From JBDGYE01 sp039584255 (lineage in GTDB: Bacteria; Gemmatimonadota; Gemmatimonadetes; Palauibacterales; Palauibacteraceae): a stretch of DNA of 27,817 nt. The stretch lies in assembly GCA_039584255.1 (NCBI GenBank), contig JBDGYE010000042.1, forward strand, positions 1 through 27,817, written 5' to 3'. A model generated the notes under the pieces. That model saw nothing but the letters and a program-made list of their open reading frames with translations. It was not told the DNA's origin and did not search any database. Shown piece after piece: positions 15,652 through 24,005 of this stretch (its first letter is position 1; each line of letters opens with the position of its first letter). The position numbers and the translations under genes are program-made.

Positions 15652-16304
15652 CGAGACGGGGTGGATCGGGCAAGAGCCGGTCCGGAGCCGGAAGCCGTCG
15701 GAAGCGTAAGGCGAGGTCGGCAGCTGACCGCGGCACGGGAAGGACCCGGACGGGGTCGACGACGAAAGCCAGGGTGAAGAGCGGCGCTCGCTCTACGGGC
15801 AGGAAGAGAAACGCGCTTGGGCTTTCCGAGCTGGGGGCCCGCACGCAGACGGCGCTCATGGTGGTCGTGCTCCTGGCGGCCGGCGCGCTCCTGGGGTCGT
15901 TCGCGCTGCGCTGGAGCGGGACCCGGCTCGATAGTCCGGCGCCGGCCGAAGAGTTTGACGGACTGCCCACTTCGCTCTCCTCCGAAGAGCTCACGGAGCG
16001 CATCAGTGTCGAGGTCCTCAATGGGGCCGGCGACGCTGGAGCGGCAGCCGCCGTGACCGAACGCCTGCGTCAGATGGGTTTCGACGTGAAGACGTACGGC
16101 AACGCGGCGAGCTTCGGGCGGGAGACCAGCGTCGTGATCGATCGTTCCGGCCGGCCCGGTGCTGCGCGGGCGGTGGCGGATTCGCTGCGGATCGGCGACC
16201 TGACGTCCGAGTTGGAGCCGGATCTCTACCTGGACGCCACGATCATACTGGGCCGGGACTGGCGGCAGCGCCTGGAGGCATCCCGCGATCGTCCGTCCCG
16301 GTAG
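15648..16304 (+). CDS. Membrane-anchored protein with LytR_C (LytR/CpsA/Psr C-terminal) domain
   Basis: A 218-residue protein with a very basic Arg/Lys/Ser/Gly-rich cytoplasmic tail (1-60), one transmembrane helix (about 67-88, TALMVVVLLAAGALLGSFAL) and an extracytoplasmic LytR_C domain (about 117-200: ISVEVLNGAGDAGAAAAVTERL, GFDVKTYGNA, TSVVIDRSG, DLYLDATIILG). LytR_C domains occur C-terminal to LCP wall-polymer ligases or alone. Here the catalytic LCP domain is absent, so it is unlikely to be an enzyme, and its role is unknown. It overlaps the yqeK-like stop by 4 bp, and its 3' end overlaps the 3' end of rlmN by 62 bp on the other strand. The low-complexity basic tail could bind nucleic acid or lipid, which is speculation. 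Confidence 0.82.
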   Translation: MTRRGGSGKSRSGAGSRRKRKARSAADRGTGRTRTGSTTKARVKSGARSTGRKRNALGLSELGARTQTALMVVVLLAAGALLGSFALRWSGTRLDSPAPAEEFDGLPTSLSSEELTERISVEVLNGAGDAGAAAAVTERLRQMGFDVKTYGNAASFGRETSVVIDRSGRPGAARAVADSLRIGDLTSELEPDLYLDATIILGRDWRQRLEASRDRPSR

Positions 16305-17364
16305 CGACATCTAGCCGAAGCTGTCCGCACGCGGCTGCGATGTCACGCCCCCGCGGCTGCCGGACCGCCGCGGCGACGCCCAATCGCTCCAAGACCCCCA
16401 GGAAGGCCAGCACCCGGGACCGCCCGCTGGGTTCCCACTCGCGGCCCGGGACAGGGTTGTAGGGGATGAGGTTTACGAAGGAATCGAGGCCCTCCAGCCG
16501 GGCGGCGAGCTCCCGAGCCAGCTCCGGCGAGTCGTTCAGTTCGTCGATCAGCGTGTACTCGAAGGTGATCCGTCTGCCTTTGGCGGCCTGGTACTCCTGG
16601 AGAACTGAAAACAGCTCCCCAATCGGGTAGCGTCTCTCCACCGGGACCAACCGCAGGCGGAGCGCGTGGTTCGGCGCGTGCAGAGACACCGCCAGCCGGA
16701 AGGGCTCGGGGCGCAGCGCGAGCGCCCTGATTCCCGGGAGGAGCCCGACGGTGGAAACCGTGATTCGCCGCGCTCCGAGGCCAAACCCTCGGTGCAGGAT
16801 CGAAAGAGATTCCATCACCGGTTCCAGATTTGCGAAGGGCTCGCCCATTCCCATGTAGACGACGTTGGCGATCCCGTGCCCGAATCGATCGCGTGCGATC
16901 CTCTCGGAGTTTCGGAACTGGGCCACGATCTCCGCCACGCCGAGATGCCGCCGGAAGCCGAAGTCGCCGGTAGCGCAGAACCGGCAGGCGAGAGCGCAGC
17001 CCACCTGGGAGGAGAGGCAGAGGGTGACCCGGTCATCCGCCGGGATCAGGACCGACTCCACCTGCTCGCCGTCGAGCAGCTTCCACAGGTGCTTTACTGT
17101 GCCGTCGCGGGAAAGGGCCTCGACCGAAAGGTCCAGCGGGTCCAGGACGAAGTGCCGATCCATCTCCTGCCGAAGGGCGAGTGGAAGATCGGTCATCTCG
17201 TCGAACGAAACGGCCAGCCGGTCGAAAACCCAGCCGGAGACCTGTCGGGCCCTGTACTCGGGCTCCCCCACATCGGCCAGCAGCGGAAGGAGCTCCTCGC
17301 GAAGTCGCTCCGGCCTCAGCGCCAGCAGGTCGGCGCCGCCCTCACCCGGTCTCGTGGCAGCCAT
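16243..17364 (-). CDS. rlmN: Dual-specificity 23S rRNA A2503 / tRNA A37 C2-methyltransferase (radical SAM)
   Basis: RlmN methylates C2 of A2503 in 23S rRNA and of A37 in some tRNAs by a radical SAM, methyl-cysteine mechanism. From the ATG at 17364 it has 373 residues. The radical SAM motif is Cys123-Cys127-Cys130 (CALACRFCATGDFGF). VVYMGMGEPFANLEPV and LAVSLHAPN are the classical SAM and substrate-site blocks. The catalytic pair is Cys116 (TLCLSSQ) and the methyl-carrying Cys346 (AAACGQL), matching Cys118 and Cys355 of the E. coli enzyme. After CGQL it has a tail of about 25 residues, longer than typical, that overlaps the LytR_C gene. No SD is visible before the ATG. The frame stays open upstream to 17448 without homology. 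Its promoter must lie in the 295-bp gap shared with divergent aspS. Confidence 0.95.
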   Translation of the reverse strand: MAATRPGEGGADLLALRPERLREELLPLLADVGEPEYRARQVSGWVFDRLAVSFDEMTDLPLALRQEMDRHFVLDPLDLSVEALSRDGTVKHLWKLLDGEQVESVLIPADDRVTLCLSSQVGCALACRFCATGDFGFRRHLGVAEIVAQFRNSERIARDRFGHGIANVVYMGMGEPFANLEPVMESLSILHRGFGLGARRITVSTVGLLPGIRALALRPEPFRLAVSLHAPNHALRLRLVPVERRYPIGELFSVLQEYQAAKGRRITFEYTLIDELNDSPELARELAARLEGLDSFVNLIPYNPVPGREWEPSGRSRVLAFLGVLERLGVAAAVRQPRGRDIAAACGQLRLDVATGTDDRGMPPGAAASPGPV

Positions 17365-17659
17365 CGACCAGGAGCATTGAGTGGGCCGCCCGGGGCCGCA
17401 AGCCCAGGTCGTTCGCCCTCGATTTCGCTTGCTGGCCTTCCGGGCCACCGGTATCTTTCACGGCCGCGCAACGGGAGACGACCGTACCAGGGAAGCTGCG
17501 ACTCGTCCGTACTCCCCGGAGGCTGTCGACGAACACCCGATCACCCATCCCGCCTCCGCCGCTTGTCGACCCGATCACGGTCGAGCGGATAAAGGTCCCT
17601 CTGGACGCCTCGACAAGCGGCTTGAGTATGCGACTTATTCCGGAGTCGACAGGGGATAG
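17365..17659. other. Divergent intergenic region between rlmN and aspS
   Basis: This 295-bp gap must contain both promoters. I see no convincing protein in it; short open frames here have no recognisable content. GTCGAC occurs three times (17525-17530, 17565-17570, 17645-17650). The aspS-proximal 100 bp hold the inverted repeat annotated separately. I found no T-box-like specifier or antiterminator consensus and no clean -35/-10 pair. Confidence 0.6.
17558..17621 (+). promoter_or_regulatory. 12-bp inverted repeat with nested hairpin in the aspS leader
   Basis: GCCGCTTGTCGA (17558-17569) and TCGACAAGCGGC (17610-17621) are perfect inverted repeats separated by 40 bp. Inside the spacer, GTCC and GGAC form a second small hairpin around CTCT (near 17595-17606). 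The structure ends 38 bp before the aspS ATG (17660). As RNA it would make a branched stem; as DNA the arms could be a looped operator. No T tract follows, so termination is unlikely. It may be a leader control element for the aspS transcript, but the function is unproven. Confidence 0.45.
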
Positions 17660-19468
17660 ATGAGCGACGCCGAAAAGGACCGGAGCTGGGCCACCACTCT
17701 GCGCAACGGCGGGTGCGGGAACTTGGACGCCGCGTGGGCAGGCAGGGAGGTGCGCCTGGTGGGCTGGGTGCATCGTCGGCGGGATCTGGGAGGCGTCGTG
17801 TTCGTTCACCTGCGCGACCGGACGGGGCTCGTGCAGCTCGCCTTCGGACCGGACTGGACGCCGACCGGGGCGCTGGAGTCGGGGACGAGCCTCAATCCGG
17901 AGGACGTGATCGCCGTGTCGGGCGAGGTCGTTCGCCGGCCCGACGATGCCGTAAACCCGAATATGGCCACGGGCGAGATCGAGGTTCGAGTGACGACCAT
18001 CGAGCGCCTCGCAGTCTCGGAGCCACTGCCGATTCTGGTCGCTGTGCCGCCGGAAGAGGAGCTGCCGAGCGAGGAGCTCCGGCTGCGGCATCGCGTTCTC
18101 GACCTGCGGCGTCCTGAGATGCTCCGGCACTTCGAGGTGCGCCACCTGGCGACGAACGCCGCCCGGAAAGCGCTCTCGGAGGAAGGATTCCTGGAGGTGG
18201 AAACGCCCTTCCTGACCCGGCGCACGCCCGAGGGAGCCCGGGATTTCCTCGTTCCTAGCCGGGTGCAACGGGGGAAATTCTACGCGCTGCCACAGTCGCC
18301 GCAGCTCTACAAGCAGCTCCTCATGGTGGCCGGCTTCGACCGCTACTTCCAGGTTGCGCGCTGCTTGCGCGACGAGGATCTGAGGGCGGATCGGCAGCCC
18401 GAGTTCACCCAGGTGGACGCCGAGATGTCGTTCGTGGCGGAGGACGACGTGTTCGGGGTGGTGGAGAGGATGCTGCACCGCATGTTCAGCGACGCGCTGG
18501 GTCTGGAGATCTCCGTCCCCTTCCCACGGATGACCTACGCCGAGGCAATGGAGTCGTACGGAACCGACAAGCCGGACCTGCGAATCCCGTCGCGGCTGCA
18601 GGATTTCACCGAGACGCTCACTGGAATAGGCTTCGGCATCTTCGATTCCGCCGCCGCGGCCGGAGGACGCGTGCGCGGAGTGGTCGTGAAAGGAGGGGCG
18701 GAAGCCTCCCGGGCACGCCTCGAGGCCGCCGATGGAACCGCCCGCGCCAACGGTGCACGTGGAGCCCTGTGGCTCAAGCGGACCCCCGACGGATGGTCGG
18801 GTGCGCCCGCGAAGGTGCTGGACGAAGCCGCGATCGGCGCGCTGGCCGAGGCACACGGCGTGGAGCAGGGAGATCTGGTCCTGCTGGTGGCCGGGCTGGA
18901 CACGGAGACTTCGGCTCCGCTGGATGCACTGCGGCGGGAGTTCGCGGACGAGCTGCCGGCGGGGCGATCCGGGATCGACCGGTGGGTGTGGATTACCGAC
19001 TTTCCGCTGTTCGAGCCCGACCCCGACAGCGGCGAGCCCACGCCCAGCCACCACCCGTTCACGATGGCCGTGGACGCGACGCCCGACGACATCCTGGCGG
19101 ATCCGCTGGGCATCAAGTCGCGAGCCTACGACCTCGTGCTTAACGGAACGGAGCTCTTGAGCGGGAGTATCCGTTGTCATGACGCGGCCTTACAGAGGGC
19201 GATCCTCCAAGTGCTGGGCCTCGACGCCGCGCAGATCGAAGCTCGCTTCGGGTTCCTGCTGGAGGCCTTCCGTTACGGCGTCCCCCCTCACGGCGGCTTC
19301 GCCCTGGGGCTGGACCGGTTGGTGGCGATGATGGTGGACGTCTCGTCCATTCGCGAGGTGATTGCCTTTCCCAAAACAACCGCGGCGCGAGGTCTGATGG
19401 AGGACGCCCCGTCGCCGCTGGAGGCCGAGGAGCTGGAGGAGCTTGGCCTCCGGCTTACGGATGGCTGA
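17660..19468 (+). CDS. aspS: Aspartyl-tRNA synthetase, bacterial type
   Basis: AspRS charges tRNA-Asp with aspartate. The 602-residue protein has an N-terminal anticodon-binding OB fold (VRLVGWVHRRRDLGGVVFVHLRDR), a hinge and a class II catalytic core: LRHRVLDLRRPEM, LPQSPQLYKQLLMVAG, motif 2 RCLRDEDLRADRQPEFTQ (235-251), and motif 3 GFALGLDRLVAMM with Arg553. The bacterial GAD insertion lies between (about 310-430), followed by SHHPFTMA. After RRRD in the OB fold stands Leu43, as in discriminating E. coli AspRS, rather than the His reported for some non-discriminating enzymes. This single residue only hints at specificity. Motif 2 has CLRDED where CFRDED is usual. The ATG lies just after TAG in AGGGGATAG, with AGGGG serving as a possible SD. 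The 3' end overlaps phoH by 8 bp. Confidence 0.97.
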   Translation: MSDAEKDRSWATTLRNGGCGNLDAAWAGREVRLVGWVHRRRDLGGVVFVHLRDRTGLVQLAFGPDWTPTGALESGTSLNPEDVIAVSGEVVRRPDDAVNPNMATGEIEVRVTTIERLAVSEPLPILVAVPPEEELPSEELRLRHRVLDLRRPEMLRHFEVRHLATNAARKALSEEGFLEVETPFLTRRTPEGARDFLVPSRVQRGKFYALPQSPQLYKQLLMVAGFDRYFQVARCLRDEDLRADRQPEFTQVDAEMSFVAEDDVFGVVERMLHRMFSDALGLEISVPFPRMTYAEAMESYGTDKPDLRIPSRLQDFTETLTGIGFGIFDSAAAAGGRVRGVVVKGGAEASRARLEAADGTARANGARGALWLKRTPDGWSGAPAKVLDEAAIGALAEAHGVEQGDLVLLVAGLDTETSAPLDALRREFADELPAGRSGIDRWVWITDFPLFEPDPDSGEPTPSHHPFTMAVDATPDDILADPLGIKSRAYDLVLNGTELLSGSIRCHDAALQRAILQVLGLDAAQIEARFGFLLEAFRYGVPPHGGFALGLDRLVAMMVDVSSIREVIAFPKTTAARGLMEDAPSPLEAEELEELGLRLTDG

Positions 19469-20525
19469 GAGCCGCCGGATGGAACGTGAGCCCGAAGGGG
19501 CGAGCCAGGGATCCATGGAGGCTCCGGTAATCCAGCACCGCCTGTCTGCGGACGGCGCCGACGAGCTGCTGCTCGCGGGCGTCAACGACGGTCACCTCAA
19601 GGTCCTCTCCCGACTCGGCGACTGCCGGGTCATCCTCCGGAAGGACCAGCTCATTCTGTCCGGCGCCGTGGAGGCCGTAGAGCGGGTTGCACCCGTCGCG
19701 CAGCGGATGATCCAGATGGCCCGGCTCCGCCGGTCTTTCGACGCGGCGGACGTGGAGCGGTTTTTCGGAGAGGCCGAATCCACGCCGCTCAAGCCGGAGG
19801 ACGTGGTGGAGGAGGAGACACTGGCGCTGCCCGGTGCCCGCAAAGTCATTCGACCGAAGTCCGAGGGCCAGCGAGCTTACATGGCCGCCATTCGAGGAAG
19901 CGACATCGCGGTAGGCATAGGCCCCGCCGGCACCGGAAAGACCTATCTCGGGGTGGCCATGGCGGTGGAAGCCCTGATCCGAAAGAGGGTACGGCGGATC
20001 ATCCTCACCCGGCCGGCTGTGGAAGCCGGCGAGGCCTTGGGCTTCCTTCCCGGTGACATCCGAGAGAAGGTGGATCCGTACCTCAGACCGCTCTACGACG
20101 CCCTGGAGGACATGCTGCCTCCGGAGCGCGTACGACGGTCCATCGAAGACCACACGATCGAGGTGGCGCCCCTGGCCTACATGCGCGGGCGCACGCTGTC
20201 GGACGCCTTTCTGATCCTCGACGAGGCACAGAACGCCACTACCGCCCAGATGAAGATGTTCCTGACGCGGCTGGGCCTGAACTCGAAGACAGTCATTACG
20301 GGCGACAAGACACAGATCGATCTTCGTCGACCGGAGGAGTCGGGTCTCCTCGAGATCGAGCGGATCCTGGCCTCGGTAGAGGGAATTGACTTCGTCTACC
20401 TGGACGAGGCGGACGTTGTGAGGCACCGCCTGGTCAAGGACATCATCCGGGCCTACGCGGTCCATACGGGCACAGGCAACTCGGCTCCCAGAGCCGGCGA
20501 AGCAGCGGGTGAGAACGGAGAATGA
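19461..20525 (+). CDS. phoH: PhoH-family ATPase (PhoH-like, YbeZ type)
   Basis: PhoH/YbeZ is a cytoplasmic P-loop ATPase associated with RNA metabolism and functionally linked to YbeY. The chosen ATG at 19461 overlaps the aspS stop (ATGGCTGA) and gives 354 residues. An N-terminal KH-like region (LLLAGVNDGHLKVLSRLGD, RKDQLILSGAVEAVERV) is followed by IRPKSEGQRAYMAAI, Walker A GPAGTGKT (154-161), RPAVEAGEALGFLPGD, a Walker B/DExx-like FLILDEAQN (Asp254-Glu255) and KTVITGDKTQIDL. Other in-frame starts are TTG 19443, ATG 19479 and ATG 19515. None has a strong SD, so I chose the one suggesting coupling to aspS. The stop overlaps the next gene's start (ATGA). The phoH-pgpH-ybeY order matches Firmicutes clusters. 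Confidence 0.94.
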   Translation: MAESRRMEREPEGASQGSMEAPVIQHRLSADGADELLLAGVNDGHLKVLSRLGDCRVILRKDQLILSGAVEAVERVAPVAQRMIQMARLRRSFDAADVERFFGEAESTPLKPEDVVEEETLALPGARKVIRPKSEGQRAYMAAIRGSDIAVGIGPAGTGKTYLGVAMAVEALIRKRVRRIILTRPAVEAGEALGFLPGDIREKVDPYLRPLYDALEDMLPPERVRRSIEDHTIEVAPLAYMRGRTLSDAFLILDEAQNATTAQMKMFLTRLGLNSKTVITGDKTQIDLRRPEESGLLEIERILASVEGIDFVYLDEADVVRHRLVKDIIRAYAVHTGTGNSAPRAGEAAGENGE

Positions 20526-22867
20526 GCGCGGCTCGCTTCCGAGAGAGCTGGCGTGACGCCATCCGGGCGATCAATCGTCGACCCGGCGAGGGCTGGCGGG
20601 CCAACGTCGCCCACCACGGCTTCCGGATCGCCGTGGTGCTGGGAATTGCCCTGCTGGTCCCGGTGTTCTTCCCGCGCCAGCCGCTTCCCGAGGCGATCAC
20701 GCTGGACGAAGGGATGGTAGCCACCCAGGATGTCATCGCCGAGTTCGACGTCACGGTGCGCAAGCCTCCCGACCAGCTGGCCTCCGAGCGGGCTGAGGCG
20801 GAGCGCAGCGTAGCTCCGATCTACGTGCTGGATCCCGCGGCGGCCGATTCGGCTGCGGGACTCGTGGAGTCGTTCTTCCGTCGGGCGGACACGGCTTTCG
20901 CCCCGGTGCCGGACGGCGGGGTGGACAGTGTCACGGTGGCCTCGCTGATCGACGCGTACGGGCTCGACGTGAACGAACGCCAGCTCGGGTACATGGCGGA
21001 CTCCGCGAACCGAAGGGTACTCGAGAGTTCGCTCCAGACCGCGTACAGCCAGATGCTCCCGCGCGGTGTGGCATCGATCCTCGATCTCGGTACCCTGGCA
21101 TCGACGCGCGTGCTGGTTCGGAGTCCGGGGCAGGACCGGATTATGTCGCGCGACTCCGTGGTCACGGTCGGCAGGTTCTTCCAAGATGCCTTGGTGTACG
21201 CACCGGAGGACGGCTCCATCGATGGCTTCCAGCTCTACCAGAACCTGCTCGTGCGCTTCACCGTCCCCAGCCTTCAATCGGACGACCTGGCGACTCGGGC
21301 AGCGCGCGACCAGGCCCGCGCTGCGGTAGACACGATCATGGGCGCGGTGCTGGAGGGCGAGCGGATCATTTCCGCGCACGAGATCGTGGGCCGCCGGGAC
21401 ATCGTCCGGCTCAGGGCCTACAACGCCGAGCTGGCGAGGCAGGGCAGGGCATCGGCCGGCGGACGGCGGCAGACAGCCGCCGGCGCGGTGCTGTACTCCG
21501 GAGTGCTCCTGAGCCTGTTCGGCGTTCTGCTCTTCTTCTTCCGCCCGGCCATATACCAGGACGTCCGGGGCTACATGATCATCATGGGGCTCATCGTCGT
21601 GGTGCTGGGGGCAGCCGGAATCGTGGCACAGGGCGGCTACGCTCCAGAGCTGATACCCATTGCGTTGCTGGCGCTCCTGGTCGGTGCCCTGTATGACGGT
21701 CTGATGGCCGTCATCGCGGTAATGATAACGGCCGGACTCCTGGGCGCGGCGAGTCCGCTGCTGGCCGTCAACGCCATCAACGTCCCGTTCCTTACGCTCG
21801 CCGCCGGTGCCGCCGGAGCCCTCGCGGTGGGGAGCGTCCGCCGACGCTCGCACAGCTGGGTTCTCATTGCCTTGATCACCGGCGCGTACATCCTGGCCGG
21901 AATCGCCCTCACCCTGCTTCAGTCGTTGCCGGCTCGGGATCTGCTTTCCACCGCCGCCTGGGGCGCCGTGAGCGCCACCCTGTGCACCGTTCTTGCCATC
22001 GGTGCCCTGGTGCCGGCGCTGGAGAAGATTACCGGTATCAGCACGGACCAGACGCTACTGGAGCTCTCGGACCTCAACGCCTCGGCGCTGCGGGAACTGT
22101 CGCGCAAGGCACCGGGGACGTACGCGCACTCCATCAACGTGGCCAACCTGGCCGAGGCCGCCTGCACGGCCATCGGCGCCAATCCCTTGTTGGCCCGGGC
22201 CGGCGTCTACTACCACGACATCGGAAAGATGGTGAACCCTCAATACTTCGTGGAGAACCAGCCGAAGGGTCGGAACCCGCATGACAGGCTGCCCCCCGCC
22301 AAGAGCGCGGCGATCATCCGCGACCACGTGCGCGAGGGCCTTCGGCTGGCGTCGGAGCACCGCCTGCCGCCCGTGGTACACGACTTCATCCGCGAGCACC
22401 ACGGGACCACAGTCATCGCGTACTTCCTGGACAAGGCCCGCTCAGAGGACCCGGACCTGGAGCTAGATCCCAACGATTTCGCCTATCCGGGTCCGAAGCC
22501 GCAGACCAAAGAGACGGCCGTTGTCATGCTCGCCGACGGGATCGAGTCCTCGACGCGGGTACTCCAGGATCCCACCCCGGACCGGATCCGCCGAACGATC
22601 GAGCAGATCGTCTCGGCGCGGGTGGACGAGAATCAACTGGACCAGAGCCCTCTCACCATGCGCGACCTGGATCTGGTCAAAGTCGAGTTCGCACGCGTGC
22701 TCATCGGCATGTACCACCGGCGCATAGAGTACCCCTCCGGGGTGCGGGCCCGGGAGGAAATCCACCTCCCGGACGAGACGGGCGCAGGCACCGCTTCGGG
22801 TGCGGTCGAGGAGCCGACGGATTCCGGGAGTGAGCCGGCAGCGGAGACGGGCTCCGAGGTTGGCTGA
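20522..22867 (+). CDS. pgpH: 7TM-HD membrane phosphodiesterase (PgpH/YqfF-like, cyclic-di-AMP hydrolase family)
   Basis: Family members degrade the second messenger c-di-AMP at the inner membrane. The 781-residue protein shows an N-terminal membrane helix (about 34-50), a large extracytoplasmic 7TMR-HDED region (52-320), a cluster of hydrophobic helices (about 322-505: VLYSGVLLSLFGVLLFFF, YMIIMGLIVVVLGAAGIV) and a cytoplasmic HD domain. The HD residues include His536 (PGTYAHSINVANLAEAA), His565-Asp566 (YYHDIGKM), the His pair in REHHGTT, and Asp in MLADGIESS. NPHDRLPPAKSAAIIRDHV is a typical block of the family. A low-complexity Glu/Gly/Ser tail ends the protein. Its start overlaps the phoH stop by 4 bp. 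c-di-AMP activity is inferred from the family. No diadenylate cyclase gene is in the window. Confidence 0.92.
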   Translation: MSAARFRESWRDAIRAINRRPGEGWRANVAHHGFRIAVVLGIALLVPVFFPRQPLPEAITLDEGMVATQDVIAEFDVTVRKPPDQLASERAEAERSVAPIYVLDPAAADSAAGLVESFFRRADTAFAPVPDGGVDSVTVASLIDAYGLDVNERQLGYMADSANRRVLESSLQTAYSQMLPRGVASILDLGTLASTRVLVRSPGQDRIMSRDSVVTVGRFFQDALVYAPEDGSIDGFQLYQNLLVRFTVPSLQSDDLATRAARDQARAAVDTIMGAVLEGERIISAHEIVGRRDIVRLRAYNAELARQGRASAGGRRQTAAGAVLYSGVLLSLFGVLLFFFRPAIYQDVRGYMIIMGLIVVVLGAAGIVAQGGYAPELIPIALLALLVGALYDGLMAVIAVMITAGLLGAASPLLAVNAINVPFLTLAAGAAGALAVGSVRRRSHSWVLIALITGAYILAGIALTLLQSLPARDLLSTAAWGAVSATLCTVLAIGALVPALEKITGISTDQTLLELSDLNASALRELSRKAPGTYAHSINVANLAEAACTAIGANPLLARAGVYYHDIGKMVNPQYFVENQPKGRNPHDRLPPAKSAAIIRDHVREGLRLASEHRLPPVVHDFIREHHGTTVIAYFLDKARSEDPDLELDPNDFAYPGPKPQTKETAVVMLADGIESSTRVLQDPTPDRIRRTIEQIVSARVDENQLDQSPLTMRDLDLVKVEFARVLIGMYHRRIEYPSGVRAREEIHLPDETGAGTASGAVEEPTDSGSEPAAETGSEVG

Positions 22868-22894
22868 CCGGACCGGAACTCCCCATCCCCTGCC

Positions 22895-23335
22895 ATGACC
22901 GTCTCGATCCACGTGAACCGGCTCGATGAATGGGCGGAGTTGGAAGGGCTCGAGGAGCGTGTACGACGGGCCGCCCAGGCGGCACTTGACACGGCGGAGG
23001 AGGCCTGCGGCGGAGAGCTCTCCATAACCTTCGTTCGGGGCTCCGAGATCCAAGCGCTGAACCACGAGTACCTCGGCCACGACCGAGGCACGGACGTAAT
23101 TGCCTTCGACTTGGGCAATGACGAAGCGTTGCTGGGCGACGTCTATGTCTCGCCGGAAGAGGCGGGCAAGAACGCGGCCGCGCTGGGTCTGCCCCTGCAG
23201 TTGGAAGTGTTGAGGCTCGTCGTTCACGGTATGCTCCACCTTATGGGCCACGACCACCCGGAAGGCGAGGGGCGTGAAGAATCGGAGATGTTCCGCCTCC
23301 AGGAGGAGTTGCTGCGGGGTCTCGGCGAGGGCTAG
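22895..23335 (+). CDS. ybeY: Endoribonuclease YbeY (rRNA maturation factor)
   Basis: YbeY is a zinc-dependent RNase involved in 16S rRNA 3' maturation and ribosome quality control. The 146-residue protein has the usual length and carries ELSITFVRGSEIQALNHEYLG and RGTDVIAFDLG. The UPF0054 zinc motif HGMLHLMGHDH supplies ligands His111, His115 and His121. LLGDVYVSPEEA is also typical. The ATG at 22895 lies 28 bp after the pgpH stop with no strong SD. Its position next to phoH and pgpH is a widely conserved arrangement; PhoH/YbeZ and YbeY work together in RNA processing. Confidence 0.95.
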   Translation: MTVSIHVNRLDEWAELEGLEERVRRAAQAALDTAEEACGGELSITFVRGSEIQALNHEYLGHDRGTDVIAFDLGNDEALLGDVYVSPEEAGKNAAALGLPLQLEVLRLVVHGMLHLMGHDHPEGEGREESEMFRLQEELLRGLGEG

Positions 23336-23386
23336 GCTTCCGGGGTCGACCCTGTCCGCCGCGTCTCGAGCCGGAGGCCGCACCCG

Positions 23387-23989
23387 ATGCCCCACGTACT
23401 GCAACGCCTGCGTCGTTATCTCGTCACGGGCCTCATCGTTATCGCCCCGATCGGCGTTACCGTATTCGTTCTCTCCTGGCTGTTTCAGCGCCTGGACCCC
23501 ATCGTCGGTCGCCACCTGCCTCCCATAGCGGGTTTTCAGCCTCCGGGCCTCGGACTGGTGGCGCTGCTGCTGATCCTGGTCGTGGTAGGTTGGGTCTCCC
23601 AAAAGGCCCTCGGTCGGCGCCTGCTCCGCGCGTGGGAGGCTCTGCTGAATCGGGTGCCCGTGGCCCGGCGACTGTATGGTGCCTCGTCCCAGGTCTTCCA
23701 GGCGGTCCTCACCCGGGAAGAGAAGCTCTTCCGCCACTGCGCGGTGATGGAGTATCCTTCGCCCGGATCCTGGGCGCTCGTCTTCGAGACAGCCCCCGCC
23801 CCCGACGAGTTTGAACGGGCGATTGGCGAGCCGGCGGTCAGCGTCTTCCTACCGACGGCGCCGAACCCGACCTCGGGCTTTCTTCTGGCTGTTCCGCGGA
23901 GTAGGGTGCAGCGGCTCGAGATGAGCGTCGAAGACGGCATAAAGATGGTGGTCTCGGCCGGTATAGCCGCTCCCGGCGCGGAGCGCTAA
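23387..23989 (+). CDS. DUF502-family inner membrane protein
   Basis: A 200-residue protein with a short basic N-terminus, a membrane helix (about 11-32, LVTGLIVIAPIGVTVFVLSWLF), a second helix (about 53-70, GLGLVALLLILVVVGWV) and a conserved cytoplasmic part (RVPVARRLYGASSQVFQAVL, ALVFETA, SVFLPTAPNPTSGFLLAVPRSRV, SVEDGIKMVVSAG). VFLPTAPNPTSG and SVEDGIKMVVSAG are recognisable DUF502 blocks; the family has no firm function. The ATG at 23387 has GGAGG about 10 nt upstream. It sits 51 bp after ybeY and 16 bp before mgtE, so probably belongs to that transcript and may act in envelope homeostasis, which is only a guess from position. Confidence 0.87.
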   Translation: MPHVLQRLRRYLVTGLIVIAPIGVTVFVLSWLFQRLDPIVGRHLPPIAGFQPPGLGLVALLLILVVVGWVSQKALGRRLLRAWEALLNRVPVARRLYGASSQVFQAVLTREEKLFRHCAVMEYPSPGSWALVFETAPAPDEFERAIGEPAVSVFLPTAPNPTSGFLLAVPRSRVQRLEMSVEDGIKMVVSAGIAAPGAER

Positions 23990-24005
23990 GCGAAGGGACG
24001 AGCTC

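Noticed and set aside
17365..17659. T-box riboswitch before aspS
   Set aside because: I found no T-box consensus or specifier loop, and the inverted repeat lacks a following T tract, so no standard class fits.
17342..19180. A 612-codon minus-strand open frame opposite aspS
   Set aside because: The sequence is low in structure and wholly antisense to a clear aspS gene, so it is a shadow frame.
22463..23737. A 424-codon minus-strand open frame opposite pgpH, ybeY and DUF502
   Set aside because: It covers three convincing genes on the other strand and shows no recognisable domain.
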